DNA of 64,000 bases from Progne subis subis (GCA_022316685.1 JAKJHU010000038.1:5684884-5748883), one strand, 5' to 3'. Shown: positions 36,601-51,600, counted from the first letter of the stretch. Made by a program: numbers and translations. Notes: generated by a model from the letters alone, not told the origin.

Positions 36601-39600
36601 GAGCAAGTACTGGAGTACCATGCTACAGTACTCCAAGCATGTAATAAAGTAGTAATTCATAATTATGTCGGGGTTTTTTTTGAAAACCAGCCAATGGTTT
36701 TAAATGTGGTTTTGCTGGCTTTAATTTTAGAGTTTTCAGGAGGATGTGTGGCCATGTCCAGTGGAAATTCTCTTGGAAAGTGGGAAACTAAGGATTGTAA
36801 AACCACTAAAGCATTTTCTGTCTGCAAAAAATATATTGGGAAGCCCAAGGAGCCAGAAGTGCTCCCAAAGCCAACTGATCCCTGTCCTCCTGGGTGGCAC
36901 AATGGATCCGGCCTTGCCTGCTACAAGGTAAAATGTTATTCCTGTTTGATGTTAATTGCTCATTACTGCCCCGGGGGAAGTGAGTGATCAGCCATTTTGT
37001 GGGCATAGCGGCTCTGGAGGGCGTTTTAAAGGTGCTGCTCACCAGGAGAAGGGGTTGGTGTTGATTCAGATTGGCTGCCTGCAGATGTTGTCCTGTGTCA
37101 CCCTCTGCCATTCCTGGAAGGTGCATTGTGCCTCCTCCTGTGGGCAGCTGGCTGGGGCAGCCCTGGCCCTGTGCTGCTCTCTCAGGAGCCTGATGCTGTT
37201 GGAGGGTGCTGTGCCTGTGTCCTCCCTGCTGCCCTTGGATAGGGAAGGAAAGCTCTGCATCACTTTCCTTGCCCTTTTCCTTTCTCTACTCTAAGATTTA
37301 CAGAGTAGGTAGCAGAGGTAGGATTTCCTCTGGTTCAAATATGGATATATAAAAACATTCAGTCTCAGTTTACTGTTTTGAAGTGAATAGTGGAAGCAAG
37401 CAGATGTGCTGTTTCGCTGGAATGGCCTAAACAATTTTGTATTTAGAAATGCAGGTTTCTCCCCTCCTATTAAAAATTAAATCAAGTTAAAACTGAGGCT
37501 GTTGATTGGATTATTTATTCACTATTTTTGGTCTCAGTGCCTGCAGTGAATTGTTTCTTGTAAACAGCTCATGTAGCAAAGTGGGGAAGCCCAGCCTGAA
37601 TATCGAGGGTGTGGGCAGGAAAGGATAGGTCTGTGCTGCTGTGCAGCATAGCTGTCCCATAGCTGATGGACATGACAGCTGGCCCTGGCAGATTCTCCAC
37701 AGCTGCTGTTGACCAAATGCAGCATGTCTGTGCAGAGAGATCCAGCTGATGGGAATTGTCTTGGACTGAAACCAAGGGGATCAAGTGGACGTGTTAGCTG
37801 AGGTGTATAAGTTAGCTGAGGTGTATAAGCCAAACTTGCACCTCAGGTGAATACAGGTGGCCAAGGGTGTGCCAAAGAGCTTTCTTCAAGTGCAGCACTT
37901 AAGTGAGCTCAGTTTCAGTGAACATAAGGCTTTGTAGTTCACCATAAATTTGAAAGAGCAACATCCCTTAAATCTTGCAACTTGACGTGTAGTTATGGAA
38001 TGAGCTAGCTGGTGGTTTCTAAAATCTTTCTGGTAAAGAAAAACAGAGAAAGTCTGTCGTGTGGAATATGTTGTGTTTGAAACAAATTTTGTCAGCTGAA
38101 GTTCAGAGTCTGTCTGTTGTCAAACAGACTGAAAGAAAAATTGTTAAAAAGTCAAGTTCTTTTCCTCTGGAAATACCAGTTATCAAATCTCAGGTGATCA
38201 TATTTGAGTAGAACAGGAGTGTTTTAAAAATACTGCCTCGTGTCATTTTTCACTCTGACATTTGGCTGTTGTCAAGTTCTTCCATAGTGAAAGAGTGCTG
38301 CGAACCAGGACCTGGGAAGAGGCGGAAAGGTTCTGTGAAGCCCTCGGAGGCCATCTGCCTAGTTTTAGCCACTCAGAAGAAATCAAGGCACTTCACTCTA
38401 TCCTGAGAAAAATGATCAGGTAACAAACTAGCCATGTTCTAAAATTATGATTCTGTTGTGGATCACAAATGCTGCTGCTGACCCCAAATGCAAATATGAG
38501 ATAGTGTGTGACAACTGTGTTTCCCACAGAACAGCTAGATGTGGCATTTGAACTGCCTTGCTGAAAAATGTCAATGGAGTACAGCTTGGGCAAATATTTC
38601 ACATTGCTAGAAGGCAGCACAGGCAGAGAAATTTGTGTAATCGAAGATGCTCAAAGCAAATCTAAGTCTGTTGTTATAATACATTTTTCCTTCTCCGTGT
38701 TGAATTTTGGCACAGCTAGATGGTAAATCTACCTATTCTTTACTGGTACATTCTTTAGAGATGAGTTACTATTTCACTTTTCAGATATGTCTCATTTTTA
38801 TTCATGAAATGCTTCCTGACTAAGCTGGGTGCTAACTTTTGAAAATGTGAATAATGTAGCGTCCAGCAATCTGGTTGGCACAGATCCTATTTGGCATAGC
38901 TGCACTAACACTATATAGGCATTAGATGGGTGTGCTGAGTGTTCTGGTAGCAACAGATTAAATGCTAAATAATTTATGAGTTTAAATCTTTATTTTTAAT
39001 CAAATGAACTGTCACTGCAAAGCTTTTATTAGGCATTCGTGTGATGTCAGATCCTTGTGTAATACATCTTTTTTGACTGACAGTCTGTTTTTTCAGAACT
39101 TTTGCCTGTTTAAACTCAAATGCTGCCAGTTATGTGATGTTAATTTTTTCATCAACAAACTAAATCAGGATTATTGCAGAAGCTGCCAGCATACAACACT
39201 GCGATTAAATTTTTAAATCTGATGACTGAAGAGGTGCCTTCTTGAGAAACCAGTGAACTTTTTTTAGAAGTGCACAAGTCATGAAAATTACTCAGTGTTT
39301 ATGCTAATAAGAGACAAAACCAAACTTGTATGCTCTATATATAGATAGTTTAGCTTGTGTGAAAGCCACTTGTGATTCCTTTGCTAAACTGGCTGAAGTT
39401 CCACAATAAAAATCAGTGCACAAATCATTTCTAGCTGTAGGCCTTTTTAGATGGTTTTGCAATTACAAATTTTGTTTTAGTGCACCTAATCTACTGTGAA
39501 ATGTGAGTAGAGAAGTAATATTTTATTTTCCTACAAGTACTTGGAACTGCTTTTCAGCTTACAGACTGTCTGAGGTATTAATTATATTTTCTGTTAGGAG

Positions 39601-42600
39601 TTTAAAGGTGGAAACCTCTCTCTTTCCAGGACGTCAGTTGACACACAATGCTCCTGCATTTCACATAGTTCAGAAATTTTGAAGTTAGTCTGAAAGATGA
39701 TAAGTCCCAGTATTTCAATATTATTCCAGCAGAACTTAAAATGAGGGGCAATATATTGAGCCTGGTAGAAATTGACTCTGTAGTCAGTGTTGCAGTAACT
39801 GCTCATATCAAATACAACTGAAAAGTATTTTTATCTGGGCTAACTCCTTTTGCACCACTTCAGAATATTCTGAACTGAAATACTACATAGTTGATGTTGC
39901 CTGAGGTATTTTTAATGTTTGTTTAGATAGCATGATGAATTGTTGAAGATAGTTATGCTTTTAAATTACTCAGAGGTGTTGATTACATAAAATATTTTGG
40001 AGGTCAAATGTCAAGGGTAGTTAGTCTAAAAATCAAGCTCATTTGAGATAGGAAACCGTGTGAATTATTTCATCAAGAGCAAATACTTCAGCTAACTGGG
40101 AGAAATCATGCTAAGGTGATATTAGATGTGAGTAGCTGCTGGAGTGTGCTGGCATGCAGTTTGTTCGTATTCTCTGTATTTACTCAGTGCAAACTCTGGC
40201 CTAAAGCATTCATTCAGTGCATTCATTTCAGCTTGGGGAATGAGCCACACCTCGACGCTCTTGGTTTCAGGTTTTTTACCCTTGCACTGTTCTCTGGTGA
40301 CTCATTGAGATTTGTTTGTTTTTAAATGTTAGCAGGAGTCATTTTGGTTCACCAGGAAAAGGGCAGCTTGCCTAGTCCATTCTGTTCTTTACTCAGATTC
40401 CACCTAGAGCCAAAGAAGAGCCAGAATTGCTCCTGCCAAGGCAGGCTATTGCCATTGGAAAAGAAAATAAAATTTGCCTGCCAGCCTTCCCCTGTCTGGA
40501 AGAAATAGGAGATAACCTCTTTTGGCTTTAAGAGACCCGATCCAGGCGAAACAGATCTGGTTCAGTTACTTCCATTCTTTTTGGACTGCATTTGTGAGGA
40601 TTCTGTGTCTTATAGCTGGACAGTGCTGGACACAGGAGGAGAAATAGCTTGGACTGGTTAGAAGTAACATTTCTGCAAGGACGCCTTACTGGAAAGATAT
40701 CCAGGCTGCCTTTTATATGAACAGCTCTGCTGCTGTAATTGTTTTGAATCTAGAAAACCTCACAAACACTTGAGTTTGAAAGAAAACAAATCACCTTAAT
40801 AGAATGGCCAAAACAGCAGTAAAGCTGAGATGCAAGTTGATGTTAATTGCATTAATTCAGCTTCTCTTCCACTCAAGAGCAGGTAATTAGCAGGATGTGA
40901 TGTAGCTAGTGCAGTAGCCTCTTACAGCAGGGAGAGCAGGGTGGCCAGATGGGCTTCATGCAGAGTTTTAGGCCAGCACTGCCTGAGATTAGATAGTGCC
41001 TTAAATTGCACCATTAAGGAGTTGGCCCAGATGTATACCTTACCTCTTGTCAACAACTAGGTTGACCTACAAACCCCAAAAACTTCACTTAGGCTTTTAA
41101 TCTTGTGTTGGAGCTGCCATAAAGGACAGAGAAAATAATTTTCTATTTTGGCAGGTAGAATATGATCAGAAAAATTACAGGTTTTTAGTCCCTTCGCAAT
41201 CTGAGCTGTATTTATTAAGTCCTGTGGTACTTTGACTTTTATGAATGTTTAGCTCTGTGTAAAGGAAAAGCCACCGGTATTCTGCAGGGATTGATAGAGA
41301 TTTAGGGTCTTTCAGTGTCAATCAGTGTGGAGTCCACTGTAAAGCACAAATTGCATGTATGATTTAGTTTAAAACACAGGATACTTTAGGTTTTTAGAGA
41401 CAGTTCCAGGAGTGTAGCTCAAAGAACACCCTGTCACTGATAAATCCATTTTGATATGAGTCCATAGGATGAATTTTAAATGCTTTGCAATGAGGAGACA
41501 GATATTTGAAGCACAAGCAAATTCTTTTCTGCAAGCTTAATTGCAATAGAGAGTCTTAGTTCATCTTTGTCTTAAATAGTTGGTGGGATTCTTTCTGTGA
41601 TGAGATGACAGTATAATTTCAGAGGGTTATCAGAAGGCTTTACTGAAGCTTAAAAGTACTGTCAAGTGTAGTCTAGAAGCTAGCAGTTACTGAATTACTC
41701 ATGGTCATGTCTGAACAATTCCAAAAGAAGCAAAAGAGGTTCATTAATGTGTAAGAGTCCAGTCAGCTGAAAACATTGTTCTGTTTGCAGGCTAGTAATT
41801 GTAAAGTTGGGAGATAAGCTGGAGAAATTCTTGACCTGGCACACTTGTTTTGGTTTTAAATTATCTATTATATAATAGCCAAATACAAATTGAAAGAGTT
41901 TGAAAAATTGCTCTAGCGTCTCAGGTAATTACTTCAGATCGTTTCAAAATGAGTGTCTCAAATTTTCTTTTTAGTAGGTATTTCCTGTATGGTGATCAAC
42001 TGCTTAAACTGCACTGAGTCTGTAGGTGACAATTAGGAGGGGATGTCTGCTTCTTAACTGAAAGAACAGCCCCAGAAAAATAAAGTCCTAAGGGCAAATA
42101 GCCAAAAGTCTCTTAGCTGCTTGACAGCTGTGAATGTTTGGCTCACAGTTTTCCCTCTGCAGTAATATGGGGCATTTAGGCTCTTTAAAGTCTCCTTAGT
42201 TGTATCATTGAAAGACTAAAGATTGGTGAGTATGATAAAATCACACTAGAGGGATCACACTATCTCACCACTGCCATAAAAGTATTACTGGAGTTGAAAA
42301 CAAAGAACAAAAAAATTAGATTTGTTGATGGCTGATACTTTTCTTCCTAAAGGAAACTTTACCAAGTAATATACTGTTGCCCTTCTCGGATTTCACATAC
42401 TTAGCTCAGAGATCCTGGGTTTAAGCTGGTTCTTGGTGCTGCATCATCAGTATTTTCAGACTGTTCAGAATCTTTGTGGTGATACATGTGGAAAGCTTGC
42501 AGCAAAGCCTGATTCTGAGTCCATCCCTCCAGGTAATAAAGTAATTTTCATAAATTTTCCAAGTTCCGGCTTCAAATCATTGAGTTTGTCAGCACTACCT

Positions 42601-45600
42601 TCTGAGGAGCCTTTTACAAGCTCTGACCTCTACTGGTCAGATGTTTCTGTCCAGTTTTGAGCTTAAATTTATTTTTGAGTCATGATTCCCACAGATGTGA
42701 TGTTCTTTTTGCTTAAATTGTTCCTCTTCTTACAGGTTTAGTTTCCTAAAATATTATAAAGAATAATTTTATCCTTTCCCTATCTAAAAGGGAAGACTGG
42801 ACAAGAAAATCCTTAGTCCTTGTTAATAGCCTAAACTCTTAATTTCCTCAAACATCCTGTGTTCCTTCTCTGTATTTGGTGCATCCCGATGGGACAGTGC
42901 TCTGTGGGATGCCGTTCTCCAGGAGCCCTGGAATGTGGCATCAATGTACTGTTGCTGTCACACCACCCGGATGAGAGTGCCTTTTCCACAGCTCTTTTGC
43001 AGTGGGATTTCATGTAGTTTGTGATTTCACAGAAGACTCACGGTCTTTCTCCCCTCTGCTGCTTCCAGCTGATACTGTCAGTCAGAGAAGTGTCTGTTGA
43101 CTTTCTTGGGCAGGGTAGTGGATTGGAGTGAGTTATCTTAAAGTTCAGTACCCTACACAATACTGAATCTTTGAGAATTTGCAGTACAAAGCTAACCTTG
43201 CAGTTGGATTAGCACCTTTAAGTTTTGTTACAGCATCTTTAGATTCATAAGCAAAAGAGTATGGTAAAGGTTCTTAATGCAGATTTGAGTATTTACATTG
43301 TAAACCTGGGTTTTTTTCAGGTAATTTTCTATCTTAGAGCATAACTGAAGTTTTAGAATTAAGTGTTTGCTGCTTTTGGAAAACTGAGGAAGTAAGATCT
43401 AGGAAAAAACCCAGTTCTGACTGGACTAAAATTTTTGCTGCCACTTTTCTTGCAACCATTGAAGTCAGTGGTGTTAGGTGCTGATTTATGTCTACGCCTC
43501 ATTTCTGAGGGTGCATAATTGAAGTAGGTGCCCACATTTAGTGTGTTTATACCACTTACAGAGTTAAGGGAAATATGTGAATTCTTTGAGTAGAAGCTTT
43601 TGTGTGGTTTGAGGAGGTGTGTATTTGAGCTGATGGTATTTGAGAGATAGCCCAATGTGAACAAGAGAAAGGGAACCAAACCATATAATCACACTGTGTG
43701 TGATTCTGGAAGAAAAGTGTAGAAAAGAGACAATAATATGAAGTGACAGCTGATGAAGTGGTGATGCAGCCCACAAAGGAATTACCTGATTTAGTTTTCT
43801 TATGTACAGAAGAAAACTTGTGTCTATTTTGTCTTTGAACTGGTACAACTTGCAGTAGTAAAACCTTGCTGTTGCTGCTTGGTCCTAAATAATCCCATGC
43901 CATAGGTCATTCTTCCTGTTAAATGACCTGAACCATATGCTTGACATAAGATTGTATCTTGTTTATTTTCAGCAATGACAGATGGGTCTGGATTGGAATG
44001 AATAAGAGGAGTCCTGATTCTTTGGGAACCTGGCAATGGAGTGATAACCAACCTGTAAGTGAACTTTGAACCTGAAAATGTGATGTACTGATTTGTTTCA
44101 GCTAGGACTGAATTGAAATTAAATTGATAAATATTTTAATTAAAATATGTCAGGTCTTTCAACAGATTAGTAATTCAGAAGACTGTGCACTTAAGAGCTG
44201 CCATTCAAGCAGATTTCCAATTAAAAACATATCTTTAACAAGGTTAACCTGATTTTGGTCTCCATTATATTAAAATAATTTTACAGAAATATAGTAGTAA
44301 ACATCCAAGAGCTGGTGGAGAGAACAAGGTGTCTTCATGCCACCACAGAAGGGAGGGTTTATCAGCTAATTGCTGTGTTATGTCAGACTTTTCCAAAAAT
44401 ATCTTCCTCACTGTAATTGTTTTATTTATCTAAAATTGTGAGTTCTTCCCCCTCCCCCCCAAAAAACAGACATGGAGACTGAAAACTGAAGGAGTAACTG
44501 TCATTCAACACTTATTTTAATAGTAATAAACATAATGGGACCCCAGGTTTGAATGATCATCTCTTGGGATTGCCACAGCAAAGCATCAAATGCTGATTCT
44601 TTTGCTCTGTCCATCATCCTGTAGGTTACCAGTGTTGTTATGCCACTTGACTATCTGGAAGATGAATATGATACAAGAGACTGTGCTGCATTAAAGGTTA
44701 GTTCCAAGGGTTTTAATAATGTGTGCTTTTACTTGGATGTACTTGGAAAGAATACTTTTTCCAGTTGTATACTGAATTTAGGTTTAGATGTCTTCTTAGT
44801 ACAGTGAAAAAGCTGTGGTGTTGCCTTTATCAATCTATACCTATTACAAACATTCCTTTAATCAAGTACTTTATAATGAGCCAAATGCTGTGCTAATGAT
44901 AACCTTTCATAGGCATTGTTTTGAACCCTTTTAACTACAAAATATTTTAGTAACAGCGCTGTTCTGTATTGCATAATGCTATCCTATGGATCTCTTGTAT
45001 ATTACATATAATTCTTAAGGATATGTCATGGAGTCTAAAACAAAAAAGCACAGAGAGCCCTACTACTAACTTTTAAAAATCTATATTAGCTTTTTTTAAC
45101 TGCAGATTAAGAAAAAATTTGAAACCTGAAGAAGGTGAACGCGGTAGCCAGGACATAGCATGTGTTTGTGTTTATTATGTACTTCCTTGTTTACTTGTGA
45201 AACAGACTGTATGTGCTCTCTTGGTTTCTAATTTCAAATGTCAGATCTCAGCTTGATTCCTGATTAAGCTCTTCAATACTTAATTTAGTCTTGATGGCAT
45301 GAGTTTTAAAATAGCCTTTGATTTTTCTGAAGTATCATCTGACTTTTTGCAGTACATACCATCCCTTTTAACCTAAAGAGAACCACCTTTGCTTTTAGGA
45401 TATACTGGGGCAAAGGAAAATTGCATCCCTTTCCTGCTGTTCACAGCTGTTTCCCTCATTCACTTCTCCTCTGTTCATGACCCCAGACTGAGAAGCTGGT
45501 CAGCACCGAGCTCCTAAAATTTTTGACAAAGGAGAGCACTTTGAAGGGAGTGTTGTGAATGTAGTAACTTTCCTCTCCTCCCTACTAGTTATAGACATGT

Positions 45601-48600
45601 TATTTCAATAAATGAGAAAAAATTCTCCTTACTGGAGAGACCAGCAAGAGTGATGTCAGTTTTTCAAGCTTGTTTGTAAGAAATAATATTCAATAAGAGT
45701 AATTGTTTCTGTGCCAGTTCAGATGGTTTCTTCTCTTCAGAAGAAAGGAGAATCTTTCAGGGGAACAAGTTGCAATAGATAATTTAATAATAAGCATTGA
45801 TGAGAAACTAGGCACTACAAAAACACTGAGAAACATTATTTCTAGAAAAGACTTTAAAGACATTTGTATGCAGACTGACCTTAAGCCCTTTACATAATTG
45901 CTTCACAGCAGTAGCTAACTTGGAGAGTTATAGTTGAACTTATGGCTCTATCTGTTCTTTTATTTGCAAAATAAATTGTGTGACTAACAACACAGTAAAA
46001 TACACTGACTTTGCCAAAGGACCTTTTAAATTCAGTTTAAGTTTATATTTCAAAGACCTATGCTGTCCTAACTCAGTTCTCTGTTTCTACTGATACACAG
46101 ACCACGCAGTTTTCACGGAGATCATTTTGGAGATTTTACTTCCATGAAGGCAGAGACCTGGAATTTTACTTCAGGCCTTTTGATTGTGAAGCTAAGCTTG
46201 AATGGGTCTGCCAGATAACAAAAGGTAAACTGCAGTTACATCCATTTATTCATATAAAGAGTTAATTACAATGAGTTGTAATTATTGCCCTGTAATAGAA
46301 ACTTTGCAAAAAATATTGTTTCCTTTCTGAACTGCTAAGAGGACAGTACCTGAAATGTCTCACTGATGTCACTTGCAAACAGATGTACACTTAGATCAGA
46401 AATTGACTCTGAGGAGGATGCAGTATCACTGCTCTCATATTCTTTGTAGTCCCATGAAGTAAGAGGTGGTTTCTTGTGTGGTGATATAAGCCACTGAGAT
46501 GCAGCATTTGTGGACTTGACTTGATCTTCCTTAGTGATACTTTTAACTAAATCACCACAAGTATTTTGGGTGTATAGTTTGCTTCAACCTTAGGTGAACT
46601 AGCTTTTTTCTGGTAAAACTGATGTACTATCTCCTCATTTTAGTGAAACAGAGGAGTGGGAATACAAAAGAATAGCATGGTGTAGATGCAGAGGTCCAGG
46701 TTTTTTTATGCAGTATGAAATGTAATCCAGAAGACTTTTACATTTGGGTTGTTGATTAAAAGGTGTCTTGGGATGAACTTGCTGGGGTGAGATACAGGTA
46801 GAAATACTACTTTGATGCTTGAACAATAAAAGAACCACAGATGTGTAAGATGGAGGTATGCAGTACTCAGATTAATGTTCTATCAGCTTATTTTAAGCTA
46901 TTAAACTTTTGTACAATTTCATTCTCCTTTTTTTCATCATGAATACTGAGAAGTATGAGTGCTAACCATTACTTTATTATTGGTGGCCACAGTCTTGTTA
47001 GAGGGTAAATTCAGTGACTTTTCCTTTTTTCCTCTGGACAGGTAGCACGCCAAAGACACCAGAGTGGTATATACCAGGTAATTGGACTTCTTTTGTATTT
47101 TTCCACTCTGTGTGTAGGGTTGTTATACTCAATATCTTTTATTAGTTTTGTTACCTTTTTTTTTTTGCTACTGCGATTCCTGTTTCATACCAGAAAAGGT
47201 TATGACTGATACAATTTGATAGAATTTGATTTTGAGGGAGTTCACAATGCAGAGCATTGATTCTTCCCAGTGTCAGATTGAGATTTAGTACATTCAGAAA
47301 AAGATTTGTTTTTCAGAATTCATTTCTTACTCATGCAGTATTTCTTCTGTGTAGATGAAATTGGAATTCATGGAGCCCCACTTGTTGTTGATGGAGCAGA
47401 GCTATGGTTTGTACCAGATAAAAACCTGAGCTACCAGGAAGCTCTTTTCTACTGTCAAAAAAATGACAGTGATTTAGCCTCTGTAGAGTCTTACCCAAAA
47501 CTCAGGACAATACTGTCTCAAATAGAAAAGGTAAGAGAGTGTAATCTGTTTTCACAGTTACTTTCCATTGCAGGGCAATTTATTTGCCAAGTTTCCAGTA
47601 TAAGAAAATGTTAATCCTAATTTCTTTCTTTTTCCTGTTGGCCTCAATGGTTTTCAATTGTACCTAACAGTCTGGTGAAGGAATTTTTAAATTTAAAAGT
47701 AGGTTGAACAACTTTTTAAAAATCAAAATTCTCTGAATGGTGAAAAAGTGTCATAGCAGGACCAACATGCAAGCATCCCATTGTCTGCAAACATTTCATT
47801 AACAATTGTGCTAGTTCTTAATTTTGTGCACAGGACAACATACTGTTTTTCACCTGGTAAGAGGATTTAATTAGAAATGCATGATGGTCTGATAGGCTTT
47901 ATTGAAAGGGGTTTGTGTTGTTCATGGCGTGAAACTACATTCTTGTAAGGCATTTGAGAAAACCATGTCAAGTTTCAGTACCTCTGTGACTAATTTTGTG
48001 ACATTGCTCTGTCTTTGGTAGAGTCAGGAGCTCATTCTATGTGGGTTGTAAAATACTGGGGTTTGTTTTTTACTTCCACAGTTATCAAGCAGCGAACAGA
48101 AGTGGTGGCTGAAGTTTATTGATTATGGCTACAGCTATCATTCACCGTATGTAGAATAATTGAGATGTTTTATTGTAAGCTTTATTTTGTGCTTGTTAGG
48201 AACTGTTAACTAGAGTAGTTAACTCATAGTAATTTTATTGTAACTGAGTTAGTAATCCATTTCTTGTGTGTGTTATCAGAGCCTCTAGATTTTGGTCTGT
48301 TTGGCTTAGGCATCTTAGTCTTGTGTGAATCCTTGAAATGTGTGATGCTAGTAGCTAATGGATTCCTTTGATCTTTAAAATGCTTTTATGAGGGTTTCAG
48401 ACTATATTCTATGTTCTGTTAACATTTGGAGAACTGACAAAAAACGTTCCCAGTCTCTTGACTCTGAGGATTGAGGAATACCCAAGAACAGGGAATGGGA
48501 AATTAGTTTAAGACATCACTCTTCTATTTAGGTAATGCCGGAGTCTTGGAGGGCTTTTAGTATAGCCTTGTAGAGTTGGGATGACTAACAGCAAATCTTG

Positions 48601-51600
48601 CATCATTCCCTTCTTGGCTGCAGAGAAGATTCACTGGCTTCTTATAAGGAAAGTCCTTCACTTTCTAAAGTACTATAGCAATGTACTATTGTGCAAAGAA
48701 AACCAGGGCTATTCTATTCCATTCACTTTTCCTGTCAATGTGCTGTGATTGCAGCATGGTGATAAATAACCTCATTCTGCACATCTCAACACAGTTAATT
48801 AGGGCATGGTACGTAACTGCTGAACCTACCACATATTTATTTCTAGCCTAGTTTGTGTAGGGCATCTAGAAACAGTTAATAGCCCAAATTTTTGTTTGCA
48901 CTGACACTGCTGCTATCAGAGTTTCTCCATGAAGGTTACATTGCATTGGAGATTAACTCTGAAATATTTATATCCAGTTTACAGTTATTTCCACGCTTCC
49001 ATGACAGATTGCTGAGAGATTGCTGGTACATTTCCAGAAAGAACTGGTACAGAGGTAAGGCTGTTTTTTTATTTTTTCACCCCCTCTGTCATTGTTGTGT
49101 TTATTTGAAAAGAAAAAAAGTACTAATTACTGCTCTACCCAAACTCTTCTCTTTAAATGCTAATTGCTACCGAATTAGGAGTGAATGGTTTCTTTATGAT
49201 AATCTGATTGACTGTTGAATCATTTATTATTTCCTCGTGGTAGAAGCTGTGGTAATATTTCTTATTGACCAGAGGCAAGCCTGAATTCAAATGACCAGTT
49301 TTTATGATAGATTATCATTCTTTTTGCAACAGAGATTAATTAGGTGAACTCTGGTTTTGGTGGCTTTTTGTTTTTATGCTACATACTCTGAGCTCTGGAG
49401 TTCGTCTGAGAACTGTCAGAGAGGTTGACTCTATACTTGCAACCGTGTACATATCTGCAGGAACAAATTCCATTAACTCTTGGAGTCATATTGTAAGAGA
49501 CAAAGTAATGAAAAAGCCACCTGGTGGTACTTGAAGCTTACTACTTTCTTTTTTCAACATTTATGCTGAGGAAAATGTATTACCTCCAGAAAACAGGAAG
49601 CTCCTCCTGTCTTCTGTGGTTTCCATTTAAAACACGTTTTCCCCGTTATTCAGTTGTTTGCTGCTGTACTCTCTTCATCTCTGTTAGCCAAAAATTGCTC
49701 TAGACTAGGATGTCAGTCCATTTGTGACTGCAGGAGTCATGTAAAGCAATGCAGGTTAAATGCTCTCCATGTCGATTTTAATGGATTCCTTTTGGGGTTT
49801 TTTTACATTTGGGCATACCCTCTTTGCCAGAATACAAGGTTAGTCCTCATATACAAAAACTTTATTCAATAATATTCTGTTTTTAAGTTTTTCTCTCACC
49901 TATATGAAGTGTTAATACTGGAAGTAGGAGAGAGATTCTGGATCTTTAGGACTATTGTACTGCTCTCTGATATAAATGATTTATGTTTGCATTTTGCTCT
50001 ACTGCTATTTTTAATGCTTTCAATTGCATAGTAGTTCACTGTGGTTGCACCAAAAAGGGTTTCCCTTCAGATTGGTCTTTGTCATGTCATAAAGCATGGA
50101 TAGCAAATGGAGTGTGATAGGCATTGCCATAATCGTTTTTTAAAACTTCTGTTTCTGCAGACTACCCAGTCAACTGTAATGTCAAACTGCCGTTCATCTG
50201 TGAAAAAAACAACGCCTCCTTACTAGAGAAACAGTGATCCCAGTTACCGCCCAGTCAGAGGAGGTTGCCCTAAAGGCTGGCATCATTTCCGGAGTAAGGT
50301 ACAGGGATAACACAGATTCATCATCCTTGCCTATTCCTCATAGTCCAGTAAGCCGGAATGCCTTTCTAAAAGAAAGGAGGAGGTAGCCCTTCTGTTGAGG
50401 AATAGACTAGAAATGGGCTTTTGGAAACTAAGTGTAGTGATTAAAATAATCTCCTCCCCTTTTGTCCCTTATTTAGGATTGATGGTTTCTTAAATTCTGA
50501 GCATTCATTTTCAGGTTGTTTTGCTTTGCCATCACCACACACTTAGGTCCAAGAACATTGGTTGTCTTGTCTAATCTTGGGGTCCTACTCTGAATTAAGA
50601 GAAGGATTAGAAAGGCAGAGGATGAAGTTTCTGTGGCAGAAGCCTGTTGTGTCTCTTCTGCAGTAATCACAGGCAGGCAGCAAGTTGGCAGACACTGTTC
50701 CTGAGTTGCTTTCATGACTAAACTTACCTAAGAATTAGTGACAGCAGCTTTTAAGAATTAACCAAGTCAGAAGCCATAGTATTATTATTTCAGTACTATC
50801 TTTTAAGACAGTCCCCTAAAGTCTTAGTGTGACTCATTCCTGTTGTTTGCTCCACCATTATTCTGTACATGTGTATCAAATCTGCACATTGCGTTGTGCC
50901 AAGGTTTGCAAACTTACTTCACATCATTGCAGAATAGGCCTTGGAGTTCCCATGTAGTTTTTCCCCAAAGGTAGCTTGTTACAAATTCCTGACCAGCGCT
51001 ATCTGACTGCAAAGTTCATGTGTGAGTTCTCGTTCCTAAACAGTACATGATTCTGATGTAGCAAATAAGAATTACTGACTATGAATGAGGAGTTAGTCAA
51101 GGGGGTCATTTTACATTTAGCTACTCTGCTGAACTGAATAAATGCTTGCAGCTAGTATCAGGTGCCTTGCTTTCTTCAAACAATAGGTTACTGCAGGAAA
51201 TGAGAAGTGAGTTTTTTAGGGTTCGTTTAAGAACCTTTACATATTGATTTATGTCTTAGGCAGAATGGTACGATGAAAATAATTTTATTTATTTTGCAGT
51301 GTTTTCTGAAGATGAAACCTGAACATTTAACATTTAATGCAGCTAATGAAAAGTGTGTAACTTTTGGAGGCACTCTTCCGTCTATCTCAGATCAAGCTGA
51401 CCAAGGTATGGAGGTGAACTGGGGGCACTTTAGTATGCAACTTCTCTTCCAGATTCAGAATAGTTCTGCATAAGAACTTGAGCATAAATCACTTGGTTAT
51501 CCACAGGCATACTAGGAGCATTCTAAAGATCCAGGACTGGATAAAAAAGTGTTGTCTGTTGTTCGCATCACTGAAAACGTAACATGAAAGTACAGTTAGC

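Noticed and set aside
48978..49054. Alternative acceptor (tttacag, 48984) for LY75 exon 20
   Set aside because: Using it with the phase of exon 19 gives a stop after about ten codons, whereas the upstream tatatccag keeps the frame and the alignment to human CTLD5.
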